Numbered from the stretch's first letter, positions 10,902-21,958 are shown. The stretch is 64,000 nt of DNA from Candidatus Melainabacteria bacterium (GCA_022009935.1 CP091731.1:1054001-1118000), one strand, 5' to 3'. Translations and numbers: made by a program. Notes: generated by a model not told the origin, from the sequence alone.

Positions 10902-11128
10902 TTAACCGTGCAGTATTTTAAAACCTGTTAAAAAAGCACAAACAAGAAAAGTTAAGGCAATATACATAGTTATTTTGTTTAATCCTTTTCAGCATTTTTT
11001 TGGGATGAGAATATTTGTGAAGCGCTACCCATAGAAGCAAGCCCATCGCCTTTTGGTGAGTGCAAAAGAACAAAAATAATTAATAAAACAGCGGCAATAA
11101 TTTCAACAATCCATAAAAATGTTAACAT
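10902..11128 (-). CDS. secG: Preprotein translocase subunit SecG
   Basis: Small two-helix membrane partner of SecYE. MLTFLWIVEIIAAVLLIIFVL forms helix 1, followed by the conserved loop LLHSPKGDGLASMGSASQIF and, after a one-base break near 10985, helix 2 (MYIALTFLVCAFLTGF). Length about 75 residues, typical. The loop normally reads SPKGDGLGA...G, which fits well. Minus-strand start at 11128 with AAAGGAT upstream. Downstream gene on the same strand is the acetyltransferase fragment. Confidence 0.85.
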
Positions 11129-11168
11129 TGTAAATCCTTTATATTAAATAACATTAACATCTATGTTA

Positions 11169-11504
11169 TCACAAATCGTTAAGAATTTTCAATAGCTTAT
11201 CTTGACTAAAGTTTAAAACTTTAATAGATTTAAATCTGTTTTTTTCTCCAACTAATATTTGAAATGAGGATTTTGACATGTTAAAAAGTTTGCTTAAATA
11301 TTTTACCAAGGCACAATTTGCTTTGTTTTCAAGCGGTAAAGCCGTAAGTTTAATCTTGATAAACTCATTATTTATTTCAACAATATAATTTTTTTTTGAG
11401 TTGGGAATAACTTTAAAATAAATAATTATATCATTTCCCTGTATACTAAAAAAAATCAAAAGTAGAAGGTAATAGCAAAATTTGTCTCCAATATAATTTG
11501 ACAA
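11169..11504 (-). CDS. DUF167/YggU family protein
   Basis: About 75 residues of the DUF167 (UPF0235) fold are clear: YFKVIPNSKKN, IKIKLTALPLENKANCALVKYLSKLFN and FQILVGEKNRFKSIKV. Function of the family is unknown. The frame opens far upstream with a hydrophobic stretch (YYLLLLIFFSIQGN) that other family members lack; the true start is probably closer to the domain, or upstream sequence has become fused by an indel. Same strand as secG, 40 bases apart, so likely one transcript. Confidence 0.75.
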   Translation of the reverse strand: MSNYIGDKFCYYLLLLIFFSIQGNDIIIYFKVIPNSKKNYIVEINNEFIKIKLTALPLENKANCALVKYLSKLFNMSKSSFQILVGEKNRFKSIKVLNFSQDKLLKILNDL

Positions 11505-11573
11505 TACAAATTATAAATTAAAAAATCGGATGTTTCAAATAATATTATAGAAACTTAAAAATGAAATATGTAC

Positions 11574-11602
11574 TTGACATCGTTTAAATTATTAAGTAAT
11601 AT
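11574..11602 (+). promoter_or_regulatory. Strong sigma70-type promoter
   Basis: TTGACA and TAATAT are separated by exactly 17 bases. It is the best consensus promoter I see in the window. It points to a short stretch that ends in a terminator 57 bases further on. Confidence 0.65.
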
Positions 11603-11608
11603 ATTAAT

Positions 11609-11660
11609 TGTAAAATACGATGAGAAGAAACATAGGTATTATGTCACTTCTCGTTTTTTG
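11609..11660 (+). ncRNA. Candidate small RNA (promoter plus terminator)
   Basis: Starting about 7 bases after the -10 box, the transcript would be roughly 50 nt and consist mostly of a hairpin: GAGAAG (11622-11627) pairs with CTTCTC (11647-11652), an inner ACATA/TATGT pair can stack, and six T follow. No start codon with ribosome site is inside. It could be a small RNA or an attenuated leader of the regulator gene at 11830. Evidence is structural only. Confidence 0.35.
11618..11660 (+). terminator. Rho-independent terminator
   Basis: Hairpin with 6-bp outer stem GAGAAG/CTTCTC followed by GTTTTTT. Sits between a strong promoter and the regulator gene. Confidence 0.6.
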
Positions 11661-11829
11661 TGTAAATCTCCTTTAACTTAAATTTTGTATATATTTCCAA
11701 CTAATATCTTTAATAAAAAACTAAAATGTTAAGTTTGTGTTTGATTTGTACAAAACCTCCTAATTGGAATTGAATGTAGTATTAACTAAGTTTATTATAT
11801 ATGAAATTGAAAGGTTTGTCAATTTAAAA

Positions 11830-12459
11830 ATGAGTAATGATTTTGTAAATAGATTAATAAGTATCCGAAAAGCTTATGGTAAAAGTGGTTATGGGTTTGC
11901 AAAATTACTTAACATTCCGCAACCTTCTTATTTGCGTTATGAAACAGGTGAGCAAAAACCGTCAGCTAAGTTACTTATTGCATTAAATAGATATTGCAAC
12001 GTAAATATAAATTGGATACTTACAGGGCAAGGTGAACAATTTTTGCCAAATCATTCATTAAAACACGAAGCTCTAGTGCAAAATCAAGGCAAAGATTTAA
12101 ATAATAGCTTACGTAATTGGATTACCCGTTTGGATATTATTTTGGAAGATAACAATTTGAGTCGTGAAGACTTTGCTAATATCATAGATATTTCACCAAA
12201 ACGTTTAGATGGTTTAATATCCCAAAAGAACTTCCTGATTTTGACGAATTGACAAAAATAAAATCTAATTTTAATGTTTCGATAGATTGGCTTTTTGTAT
12301 GGTGGTGAATTTGGTGATGCACAGGCTAATAATAGCAATTCATTATTAACTGATGAAGAGCTTGAAGCTTTTAAATGTATCATTAATAAGCTTAATCAAA
12401 GTTATCTGTCTACATTTTCAAAAGATGTTAAAAAATTAAAAAATATAATGTTTGTCTAG
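11830..12459 (+). CDS. Transcription regulator with two HTH domains
   Basis: About 208 residues. The first helix-turn-helix is of the XRE/CI type (YGFAKLLNIPQPSYLRYETG, then NINWILTGQGEQFL). A second, similar unit follows: LSREDFANIIDISPKRLDGLI and SIDWLLYGGE, so the DNA-binding domain is duplicated in one chain. Breaks near 12228 and 12290 are one-base shifts. The C-terminus is short and helical (EELEAFKCIINKLNQSYLS). The ATG at 11830 is chosen because the domain begins directly after it; the frame opens earlier without a better start. Its tail overlaps the tail of the opposite-strand gene by about 30 bases. Confidence 0.75.
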
Positions 12460-13026
12460 GTATTTGTTGTCGATTATAAGCATTTTGATTTTTGTTGAAT
12501 ATTGAATTTAACATTAAACCGAGTTTTGCACCAAAATTGTATGAAACAATTGATGTACCAACTTGAAGCATTGCATCAAGTCCTAGGCATATTAACTTTT
12601 TAGGCAGACTTGCATCTTTAATGTTTTTTAATAAGCCTAGTTTTTTTACGAAAATTTTGCATTATTTTTTCAGCACTAAACATACAAGTCAAGGCGGTTG
12701 TTTCTTTAAAAGCAGCTTCTTTTTTTGTCATCTGCTGCCATAACTCTTAACACCCCAGCGCCGGTCAAAAAGCAAATTCGTATTTCTTGCGCTAAAATCG
12801 ATAAATTTGTCAATTCCTTTAAAAATTTGCTTCCTGATTTTAAACTTGAAATCTCCTTATTTATGAATTTATTATCGGCAAGTATTGGTAAACCCACGGC
12901 AGAAGCTGCAAGGCAAGAGTTTTTTATCTGCCCCGGAATAACAAAATAACGTCCGATATCAGCATTGTTAAAGCTTTTATCGGTGTTTCGTATTGCATAT
13001 GTCGCCGGTATAAACGGGTTTATCAT
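12428..13026 (-). CDS. Hypothetical protein
   Basis: About 198 residues on the minus strand, joined over two one-base shifts (near 12720 and 12650). The N-terminus reads MINPFIPATYAIRNTDKSF; later parts are moderately hydrophobic with glycine (LILADNKF-like, RICFLTGAGVLRVMAADDKK, LICLGLDAMLQVGTSIVSYNFGAKLGL), which suggests membrane association through amphipathic or transmembrane helices. No family recognised; possibly lineage-specific. No strong ribosome site is visible before the ATG. Confidence 0.55.
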
Positions 13027-13470
13027 TTTATTTACACTTTTGTACTATACTTAATTTCTTGACTTCGTTACTTGAATTTTAACCTTCCTTATATTTATAA
13101 AAACAAAAACTATAATTTTATTGCCCATTTCTTTCTTAATTTTTACATTTATTTTACAATTTAAAACGACTGCATATAAATTTGTATAATGTTTTTCTCC
13201 AAGAGTCATTTTCATCAAGTTTTAAATCATTTGTATTATAAGTAAATTCTTGTTCTCGGATTAATATATGTATCCTTATTTGTCTATAATTAAAAGCGCG
13301 ATAGCTTGTTATAAATCACGCTGGTTGGGGCGAACCCAGATGTGTTTTTTGGTTTAATAAAATTATCTGAATTTTTCTATATTTATAAAAAACTCAACTT
13401 TTAAGCGGATTAATTTGTTATAAAAAAAGTCTATTATTTAAGTATAGTGATATTTGGAGTTTTATTTTTT
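13027..13470. other. Gene-poor gap with repeat fragment
   Basis: About 440 bases without a convincing gene. On the minus strand a 45-codon open stretch without start (…REQEFTYNTNDLKLDENDSW…, about 13155-13300) may be a gene remnant. At 13295-13345 there is a fragment of the mosaic repeat family (GCGATAGCTTGTTAT and CACGCTGGTTGGGGCGAA). Confidence 0.5.
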
Positions 13471-13734
13471 ATGAGTGTTAATGAGAAATATATTCCAAGA
13501 AATTTATTTACACCTGAATTGTATTGTGCCCAAACAAACGGAAAAATGTCTGATTCCATAATACAAAATTGGACTCCACAGGCAATTGAGTGTTATGAAT
13601 TAAATCAAAACTGCAAAAATTGTTCAATATCTAAAGGTTGTTATGGTTTTGTTTGTCAAATGCCAAAAGTGATTGAGCATTTGTTAAAGACAATAGGTAA
13701 ACCGAATTGTTCAAGCGATAACACTAAATATTAA
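13471..13734 (+). CDS. Small cysteine-rich hypothetical protein
   Basis: 87 residues from the ATG at 13471, which has GGAG eleven bases upstream. It starts MSVNEKYIPRNLFTPELYC and has a cysteine cluster CYELNQNCKNCSISKGCYGFVC, i.e. six cysteines in 22 residues, then a helical tail MPKVIEHLLKTIG. The spacing suggests zinc or Fe-S binding. No known family named. Convergent with flhA, overlapping its last codons by 4 bases. Confidence 0.6.
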   Translation: MSVNEKYIPRNLFTPELYCAQTNGKMSDSIIQNWTPQAIECYELNQNCKNCSISKGCYGFVCQMPKVIEHLLKTIGKPNCSSDNTKY

Positions 13735-15838
13735 TTATATTGACCTTCGTACGATTCGCCAATACTATCAACTGCTTCAATACGAATATCGGTTATTAAT
13801 TCAGAATAGGAAATTACAACAATTGTCGGGATGTGTCTTTCAAGCATTTGATAAAGCGGTAAGCGGATACGTGGTGAGCATAAAATGACAGGCTGTCTGC
13901 CGATGTTTTGGTGAACTCTCATAAGAGTTGATGCTGTCATTTCAATAAGTTCTTGAACTTGCATCGGATTTAACAGAAACATCATACCTAATTCTGTGCG
14001 TTGACAACTGTCATCCAATATTTTTTCCCACTCAGGAGAAAGGGTTAAAGTGTATAAAACTTTGTCACTTGCACAATTTGTTAAACAAATTTGTCTTCCC
14101 AATGCTGCTCGCAAGCGTTCTGACAAAATGTCAGGTTCTTTTGAAAACCTTGCATAGTCACACAAACGCTCAAAAATAAAGATGATATCTTTTATTGACA
14201 CTTTTTCACGTATAAGGTTTACAAATATTTTTCTCAAGTCACTTGTTGAAATAATTGTAGGAACAAGGTCGTTAACAAGTGTTGGGTCTTGGCTTTTAAC
14301 AAGCTCCATAAGCTTAAGCACATCGGTTTTTGTCATGACTTCATCAACATATTTTCTTACGCATTCTTGTATGTGAGTAACAATAACGTCAACCGAGTCA
14401 ACGGCAGTTACGCCGGGGGTTTTGTTTCACTTCTTCAGGTTTCAACCAGTATGCTTGTGTTTGATATGTCGGGTCAAGCCCTTCAACAGCATCACTTGGA
14501 ACAGGAGCGCCTGATTGGTTCCATTGGTCAGCAATTACCATAAATCTTTTGGGATATACCATGCCATTTGCAACACTGTTACCACGAATTGAGATTAAGT
14601 ATTCGTTTGGGTTTAAAGCTGAAGAGTCCATAATGCGGATATTGGGGATGATGTAACCAAGTTCATCGGTAATTCTTTGTCTTAATGCCGCAATTTTTGC
14701 AAGCAACTGTCCTTCTTGGTCAGGGTCGGCTATCATAATAAGCCCTGAGCCAACTTGAAGAGAAAGCACATCAACACCCAAACGCTCATACATTTTGTTT
14801 GGATTAACCAAATCTTGCATGTTTTGACGAACCGCATCCAATTGCCCCAATTGTGATTGTACGTCTTGATTTACCAAAACTGAAAAACCTGATAGTGCAA
14901 TAATTATTGTGAATATAACGAAAGGATACCAAGGTAATCCTGTGAAGAAGCTTGTAAGTGCAATAAACATCAAAAATAAACAAGTGAAAAACAAACTGTA
15001 GGGTTTTGAAAGAAACTGAGCTGAAAGTTCTTGCCCCAAACTTGAAGCAGCACCTGTTGAACGAGTCATAATTATACCTGAAGATACAGCCATTAAAAGT
15101 GAAGGAACCTGAGCTGCAAGACCGTCACCTATGGTTAAAATTGTGTATTTTTGTATCGCATCTGCAGGTTGTAAACCGACTTGCAAAACCCCAATAAGCA
15201 AGCCACCAACAATGTTAATGATAACAATAATGATACCTGCGATTGTATCCCCTTTTACAAACTTCATGGCACCATCCATTGAACCGTAAAGGCTTGATTC
15301 TCTATGAAGATCTTCTCTTCGTTTTACTGCTTCTTCAGGTGATATCAAACCGGCGTTGAAATCAGCATCGATGGTCATTTGTTTACCGGGCATCGCATCC
15401 AAGGCAAAACGTGCAGATACTTCGGCAATACGTTCAGAACCTTTTGTGATAACCATAAACTGGACGACTGTTATGATTAAGAAAATTACACCACCCACAA
15501 TCAAGTTTCCGCCCGTAACGAAATGTCCGAATGCTTCAACAACTTCACCTGCATCACCATTTGCAAGGATACATCTGGTTGATGCAATACTTAATACAAG
15601 GCGAAACATTGTACCGATAAGAATGATTGAAGGAAATGTTGACAATTCTAGTGGTTTTGAAATATACAAAGATATCATAAGCAAGGTTATACCAAGCGTT
15701 ATGTTGAAACTTATTGCAAAATTTATCATCCAAGTAGGAAGTTCAATAAGTAGGGATTAAAACCAAAAGCAGCACAAATATCGCAAGTGAAATTTCACTT
15801 ATCGGATTTGGATTTCCGCCTTGTGCTTGAGATCCCAA
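13731..15838 (-). CDS. flhA: Flagellar export apparatus protein FlhA
   Basis: Core inner-membrane component of the flagellar type III export gate, about 700 residues. The N-terminal half has around eight membrane helices and the FHIPEP-family signature region (FALDAMPGKQMTIDADFNAG and RREDLHRESSLYGSMDGAMK). The cytoplasmic half carries the substrate/chaperone-binding domain (GYIIPNIRIMD, YLISIRGN, PRIRLPLYQMLERHIP). Breaks are near 14410 and 15750. The N-terminal piece begins at a TTG (15838) with a perfect GGAGG six bases upstream and encodes GSQAQGGNPNPISEIS plus the first helix. FlhA here is about 30 kb away from fliF-fliI. Confidence 0.95.
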
Positions 15839-15930
15839 ATTTATCCTCCGTCCTCGGGTCTTGTTCGTTATTTTACATCTATTATTATTTTACTTCAATT
15901 TACTTTTTTTCAAAATTGTTACATAAATTG

Positions 15931-15958
15931 TTGACTTATTTATTTTGCATGCTATGAT
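15931..15958 (+). promoter_or_regulatory. Sigma70-type promoter
   Basis: TTGACT and TATGAT with a 16-base spacer, ending 27 bases before the ATG of the next gene. Confidence 0.5.
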
Positions 15959-15985
15959 TGTAGTGGATGATAAGAAAGGTTTGAC

Positions 15986-17524
15986 ATGAAAATTGTAAAA
16001 GCTCAAAGTATTGCATATTCAGGATTTAGTAAAAAAGAAAAGAAAGATGATATTGGAAATTCGCAAAATGTTGTTGTGAATGATGCGCAACAACAAACAA
16101 TAGTTCCGTTACGTTCAAATAATACAGGTGTTTTAACTTTTGGAGGAAAAGTTAAAACTCGCAATAAAATTATTGAGATTGCGTCAAAGTATATAAATAC
16201 AAAGAGCGATTATAAAAAAGTTTAAGCACGTTAATGTTTGAAAAAGATAAAGCATTAAATGTATATAAAAAACTTAAAGATGATAAAAGTTTACAAGAAA
16301 AAGATAGGATCACTATTGCCAATTTGGTGTATTGTCAAAATTATAGCGAAATTTACAAAATGGCTGATGAAATAGAAAAATTACCGAATGATTTAAATTA
16401 TGATAAAGACTATAAAAATGACAATAGGTTTGATAATAAGACAAAAGATGTGATAGATTTTGCAAAAAATGTTGTTAAAACTATGTCAGTGAAAAATCCA
16501 AGAGGTGAATTTATTATACACGATGCAGAAAATGAGCATAGAGAAGAAAAGGATTATAGTGAAAAAAAATCCAAGAGGTGAATTTATTATACACGATGCA
16601 GAAAATGAGCATAGAGAAGAAAAAGGGTTATAGTGAAAAAAATCCACAAGAACTTGCAAAATATCTTAAAAAAACACTTGCTTATGAACTTGCAATTTGC
16701 CAAATGCAAAATAAAGACTTTTTTAGGTTACTAAAGTCTACTTGTAAGAAAAATGTTGATAATCGTTTAAGTAAAACTGTAGATAAAGTTTGTGATATTT
16801 TGAGTAATAATAGAAAGAATATTCGGCTAACTCCATTTCCTTTATCCCTTGGAAATATTAATTCAAGAATATTAAACGAAGAAGAAGAAAAAAGAAGAAA
16901 AAACTTGTAATTTATTATGACGTTGAAAACTTGGCGGAAGCAAAAAGATCTAAAAGAAACGCGGTACCTTTTATAAAGCTAAATGCAATTGAACGTTTCA
17001 ATGATGAGAAACAAAAAGAGAGTATTTAAGTTATTGGGATTTAAAGATGGAACAAGTTTCGAAAATTTAAGACTACTTATTCATAGTATTAATTGTGTTA
17101 ATTCTCTAAATGGTATAGATGAATTAAATCAGGACATTAAACCGGATACTGTTTTAAGTACAAGTACTTATTCAAAAATAAAAAACAAATATATGCAGGT
17201 CAAGGCTTTATAATGTCAAATTGGGCACAAATTTTATATGGAAAAGCTAATCAGGATGAAATATTTTCAGGCTCTGCAAAATCAAGAAGACAAGTTGGCA
17301 AATGGCTTGATCCTCAAATAGATTTATCTCCAAGCACATTGGAAAGAAATAATGGTAACTGTAATGAAATAATGACAACAGATAATAAAGTTGCAGCTGT
17401 TTATATTAAAGAAGACATATATGACGATAAAACAAGATTTAATAAAAATAATGTTTTGGTTAGATCCTTGCTCGAATATGCAAAAAGAAATAATTTGCCT
17501 GTTGTTGTATTGTCACAATATTAA
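15986..17524 (+). CDS. Hypothetical protein with FGG leader and internal duplication
   Basis: About 510 residues, not assigned to a family. The first 50 residues form a low-complexity leader ending in GVLTFGGKVKTRNK, like the leader on the phosphoglucomutase. The body is lysine-rich and helical. A segment of 24 residues (starting NPRGEFIIHD and ending REEKDYSEK) occurs twice in tandem, from 16501 and again from 16574. Breaks near 16222, 16570, 16905, 17030 and 17205 are corrected by one base each; the frame pieces join (…NKYAGQGFIMSNWAQIL). The C-terminal domain (EIFSGSAKSRRQVGKWLD, VAAVYIKEDIYDD) looks globular. It has its own promoter. Function unknown. Confidence 0.55.
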
Positions 17525-17616
17525 TATTTTCTATAATAATCTTAAATAAAGTTTTAATAAGTTTATTTTTAGTGGTATAATTTAATTAAAGTAAATTTAG
17601 GAAAACGAGAAGAATT

Positions 17617-19376
17617 ATGGAAAAAAAACGAAGAAAATTTAAGTATATTACGTCATTCGACTTCACACATAATGGCACAGGCAGTGAAAAATCTGTTTCC
17701 GGAGGCAAAACTTGCAATTTATCCTTCCATTGAAAACGGGTTTTATTATGATTTTGATTTGGAAAATCACACTTTTTGTGGAAGAAGATTTGGCAAAAAT
17801 TGAAGACGAGATGAAAAAAATCGTCAAACAAAATTTATATTTTGAAAAGTATCAAATTGAAAATGTTGACGAGCAAATCCAAAAATTTAAAGATGAAGGC
17901 GAAATATACAAAGCCGAATTGTTAGAAGAGCACAAAAACGACAGCCCTACTTTATATTTGACAAAAGACAAGGACGGCAATGTTTTGTTTGATGATTTGT
18001 GTTCAGACCCGCATGTTCCCAACACTAGCTATATTAAGGCATTCAAGCTTTTGAACACAGCAGGTGCATACTGGAGAGGAAGCGAAAAGAACAAAATGCT
18101 TCAAAGGATTTATGGCACTTGTTTTTGGAACAAAGAAGATTTAGATAAATATATAGAGTTTTTGGAAGAAGCAAAAAAACGTGACCACAGAAAGCTTGGA
18201 GCGAAGCTTGACTTGTTTTCAATTCGTGATGAAATAGGTGGTGGTTTGGTGTTGTGGCATCCAAATTTGGCAGTTGTTCGTGAGGAAATCGAAAACTACT
18301 GGAGAAGTGAACATAGAAAAAAGAGGATATGTTATTGTCAACACACCTCACATTGCAAAGTCAAAATTGTGGGATATTTCAGGTCACAGCGACCACTATC
18401 GCGAAAACATGTATTTTATAAATGATGACGAGGGCAACGAGTTTGTTCTAAAACCAATGAATTGTCCTTTTCACATCATGATTTATCAGGCAAACAGGTA
18501 TAGTTACCGTAATTTGCCACTTCGTATGGCAGAATTGGGAACAGTATACCGCAAAGAACGTTCAGGCGCTTTGGCCGGTTTGACTCGTGTTCGCGGCTTT
18601 ACCCAAGATGATGCACACATTTTCTGCACACCTGAACAACTTGTTGAAGAAATCAACCAAATCATTGATTTTGTTGATTACACATTGAAATTGTTCAACA
18701 TGAATTTTGAAGTTGAGCTTTCAACTCGTCCGGAGGATTATGTTGGCGAGCTTGAAAATTGGGAAAAAAGCTGAAAAAGGTTTAAAAGAAGCCTTGGAAC
18801 AACGTGGACTTAAATATGAGATAAATGAAGGCGACGGTGCTTTTTATGAACCTAAAATTGACTTTAAACTTAAAGATGCAATAGGAAGAACTTGGCAGGG
18901 TGCAACCATTCAGTTGGATTTCAATTTGCCCGAAAGATTTAACTTGAAATATGTTGATGCTGACGGGCAAATGAAAACACCTGTTATGCTCCACCGTGTT
19001 ATTTTTGGTTCGATGGAACGATTTATGGGCGTGCTTATTGAACACTATGCAGGTGCTTTCCCGACTTGGCTTGCTCCTAATCAAGTTGTTATTGTGCCAA
19101 TTGCCGATAGACATCAAGATTATGGCAAGAAAATACTCGATGAGCTGAAAAATCAAGGCATACGCGCATATATGGATGATAGAAGCGAATCTATGGGCTA
19201 CAAAATTCGCGAAGCTTTGCAAGACAAAAAAAACTCCTTATGTGATTGTTGTTGGTGATAATGAAGTTAAAGAAAATAAAATTTCGCTTCGCAAACGCAA
19301 AGTTGGTGATGTCGGTACTTTTGAACTTTCTCAATTTATCAACAATATTAATGAAGAAATAAAGAATAAATCATGA
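17617..19376 (+). CDS. thrS: Threonyl-tRNA synthetase without TGS domain
   Basis: Class II synthetase that charges tRNA-Thr. The protein (about 585 residues) begins directly with the editing domain (LRHSTSHIMAQAVKNLFP with the zinc-binding HxxxH-like site), lacking the usual N-terminal TGS domain. Motif 2 and the zinc cysteine are present in the catalytic core (VLKPMNCPFH, PLRMAELGTVYRKERSG, LTRVRGFTQDDAHIF), as is motif 3 (LHRVIFGSMERF). The anticodon-binding domain closes the protein (APNQVVIVPIADRH). Breaks lie near 17625, 17770, 18320, 18765 and 19230. The stop overlaps the next start (ATGA), so translation is coupled. Confidence 0.95.
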
Positions 19377-20036
19377 TTGAAAAAGCAACTATTCGTCATA
19401 AGTTATATTTGATGTTGATGGCACTATGATTAACCCCCACGAGGGGTTGGTTGAGTGTGTCAAAGCAACGATTAAAAAACTTAATTATAAAATGTTAGAT
19501 GAGGAAGTGTTAAATAGCTTCATTGGCTCACCAATACAAAATTCGTTTCAAAAATATTATAACTTAAGCGATGATGAGGCAAAAAGGCTCGTGACATTTT
19601 TCGTGGGTTTTATCAAAAGACGAATATCTTTTTAAAGCCTATGTCTACAATGGAATTGTTGATTTGCTTAAATATTTAAAAGAAAATAGTATAAAAACCG
19701 GCATTGCGACGTATAAACGAGAAGATTATGCTATAAAACTTCTTGAACATTTTGATTTAGCTAAATATTGCAATTCAATTTGCGGGTCTGATTTTGAAAA
19801 TAAGCTATCAAAAACTGATATTATAAAAATTGCATGAAAAACTTAGACATTGATAACTCAATGACACTGTTATGATTGGAGATACGGCTTTTGACGGTTT
19901 TGCGGCAAATGAACTTGGTATGAATTTTATCTGTTGCACCTATGGTTTCGGGTTTAAAACCCAAGATGAAATAGATAAATATAATAATGTTTTTGTGGCA
20001 AACGATGCTTGTGAATTATTAAAGTTTTTTTGCTAA
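19373..20036 (+). CDS. HAD-family phosphatase (Gph-like)
   Basis: About 220 residues with the HAD motif I FDVDGTMINP, an alpha-helical cap, motif III region (GIATYKREDYAIKLLEHF) and motif IV VMIGDTAFDGFAANELG. It fits phosphoglycolate phosphatase-like enzymes; the substrate is not determined. Breaks near 19400, 19610, 19835 and 19870. The start overlaps the thrS stop by ATGA and aroA follows after 33 bases, so it is within a thrS-HAD-aroA transcript. Confidence 0.8.
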
Positions 20037-20069
20037 ACTTTTATTTATAGGAAAAATAAGGTTAATTAT

Positions 20070-21371
20070 ATGGAAATAAAAGTACATAAAGTGTCAAAAG
20101 GATTAATGGGGAAATTGAGATACCCTCTGACAAGTCGATTTCTCATCGTGCTATTTTGTTCAGTTTGCTTATGAAAGAGGGAGAATATTATATAAAAAAC
20201 TTCTCACTTGGTGAAGATTGTTTGTCTTCAATGAAAGCTGTTCAAGCGTTTGGAGTTGGTGTTGAGTTTGTTCAAAATAACGATTTAAAAGTTACCGTTC
20301 CAAAAGAACTTAAAGTGCCAAAAGAACCGATAGATTGTGGCAATTCTGGAACCACAATGCGCCTTCTTTGTGGTATTCTTGCTTCAAAAGGGATTGAAGC
20401 CGTTTTAGTGGGTGATGAAAGTTTAAGCAAACGCCCGATGAAACGTGTCATTGAACCTCTAAAAACAATGGGGGCTAACATTGAGTCGTTGAATAATGAT
20501 AATAAGGCTCCTATAATAATAAAACCTGCAAAAAAAATAAGAGGTATTGATTATTGTTCAAAACTTGCATCTGCTCAAGTTAAATCTTGCGTTTTGCTTT
20601 GTGGCATGCAAATTGATGATGAAAATGAAATAACAAGCTTTGTAGAACCAAGTTTATCGCGTGACCACAGTGAAAGGCTTATAAAGTATTTAGGTGGTGA
20701 TATAAAAATCGAGGGGAATAAAGTGTCTGTAAAAGGTGCTCAAAAATTGACTCCAAAAGATATTGTTATTCCGGGGGATATATCATCAGCTTCATTTTTT
20801 ATAGCTGCAGCTTTAATCGTTCCAAATTCTAATATAACAATAACAAATGTAAACTTAAATTCCACACGAAAAGGTTTCATTGATGTGCTTTTTGCGTATG
20901 GGGTAGGTATTAAAATAATCAATGAGCGTGTTTTGGCAAATGAGGAAGTTGGAGACGTTGTTGTTAAAACTTCAAATTTGAAGGGCACAACCGTTTGTGG
21001 TGACGAAATCCCAAAACTTATTGATGAAATACCAATATTGGCTGCTATTGCTTTATTTGCACAGGGTAAAACTGTAATTAAAGATGCAGGTGATTTAAAA
21101 AATAAGGAAACAGACAGAATTTTGGCAACGTATAAAAATTTGAGTCAAATGGGTGGAAAAATAACACCAACAGATGACGGTTTTATTATTGAAGGTGGTC
21201 AAAAAGACTTGAAAGGCGGTGTTTCACTTGAATGTTACCATGACCATAGAATTGCAATGAGTTCTTATGTTTGCGGGTTAATGTGCCAAAATGAAATAAC
21301 AATAAACGAGTTTGAATGGGTGAACATTTCTTTTCCAACTTTTTAAAACTTTTTCAGATATTAAAGAATGA
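20070..21371 (+). CDS. aroA: 3-phosphoshikimate 1-carboxyvinyltransferase (EPSP synthase)
   Basis: Sixth step of the shikimate pathway: transfers enolpyruvyl from PEP to shikimate 3-phosphate. About 430 residues. Visible are the N-terminal substrate loop PSDKSISHRAILFSLL (after a break near 20105), the PEP-binding region CGNSGTTMRLLCG, SLSKRPMKRVIEPL, DISSASFFIAAALI and the catalytic LKNKETDRI and CYHDHRIAMS. The end reads ISFPTFFKTFSDIKE if one T is restored near 21343, giving the usual SFP tail and a stop at 21371. ATG at 20070 follows AAGG. Confidence 0.95.
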
Positions 21372-21388
21372 AAGTATAATGAAATAAT

Positions 21389-21958
21389 ATGGCTAGTAAT
21401 TTTTTTGATGAAAGACCAAATAATTTGTGCAAAATGTGCGGAATGTGTTGCAAAGTTGCTACGTCGGGAGTAAGCTATGCTCAAATGCAACTTGAAGCAA
21501 AAAAGGTTTTCAAAGTTCAATTGATTTTTTTGACTATTTTTCGCAAATATGAAAGTTACGAAGAGGCTTATAAAGTTAATCCAACACATGTGGAAAATGT
21601 TAAAAGAGCTATGCAGGAAGTCTATGGCGAAAACTTTGTGCCTGAATTCTATTACTGTATTTATTTGAACGAGGATAATAGTTGTAAAATATATCAAAAT
21701 CGTTATGAAGTGTGCAAACGTGCTCCAGCAAGCCCTTGGATGCTTATGGCTCCTGAGTGTGGCTATAATGATTGGCTCAAAGAGCAAAGAGCTAAACATA
21801 TGAAATATGTTATTGATTTAAAAGAAATTGTTGCAATTTTGAAAGATTACCCTCTTGATTATTTTGTTGAGGCTAAAGGAAAAACAGCAGGCCAATTGAT
21901 TGAAGAATATCAAAAAATTATTGACTCATATAAAAGATATGGGTCTGACAATTGGTAA
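21389..21958 (+). CDS. YkgJ-type cysteine-cluster protein
   Basis: 189 residues with the YkgJ/Fe-S-or-zinc cluster pattern: CKMCGMCCKVATSG at the N-terminus, then YYCIYLNEDNSCKIYQNRYEVC and a final cysteine in APECGYN. The family is thought to bind metal through these cysteines; function unclear. Intact frame except a possible shift near 21520. It lies 18 bases after aroA, so probably the same transcript. Confidence 0.8.
   Translation: MASNFFDERPNNLCKMCGMCCKVATSGVSYAQMQLEAKKVFKVQLIFLTIFRKYESYEEAYKVNPTHVENVKRAMQEVYGENFVPEFYYCIYLNEDNSCKIYQNRYEVCKRAPASPWMLMAPECGYNDWLKEQRAKHMKYVIDLKEIVAILKDYPLDYFVEAKGKTAGQLIEEYQKIIDSYKRYGSDNW

Noticed and set aside
15356..15760. Plus-strand frame opposite flhA
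   Set aside because: Shadow of the flhA reading frame; no ribosome site, no recognisable family.
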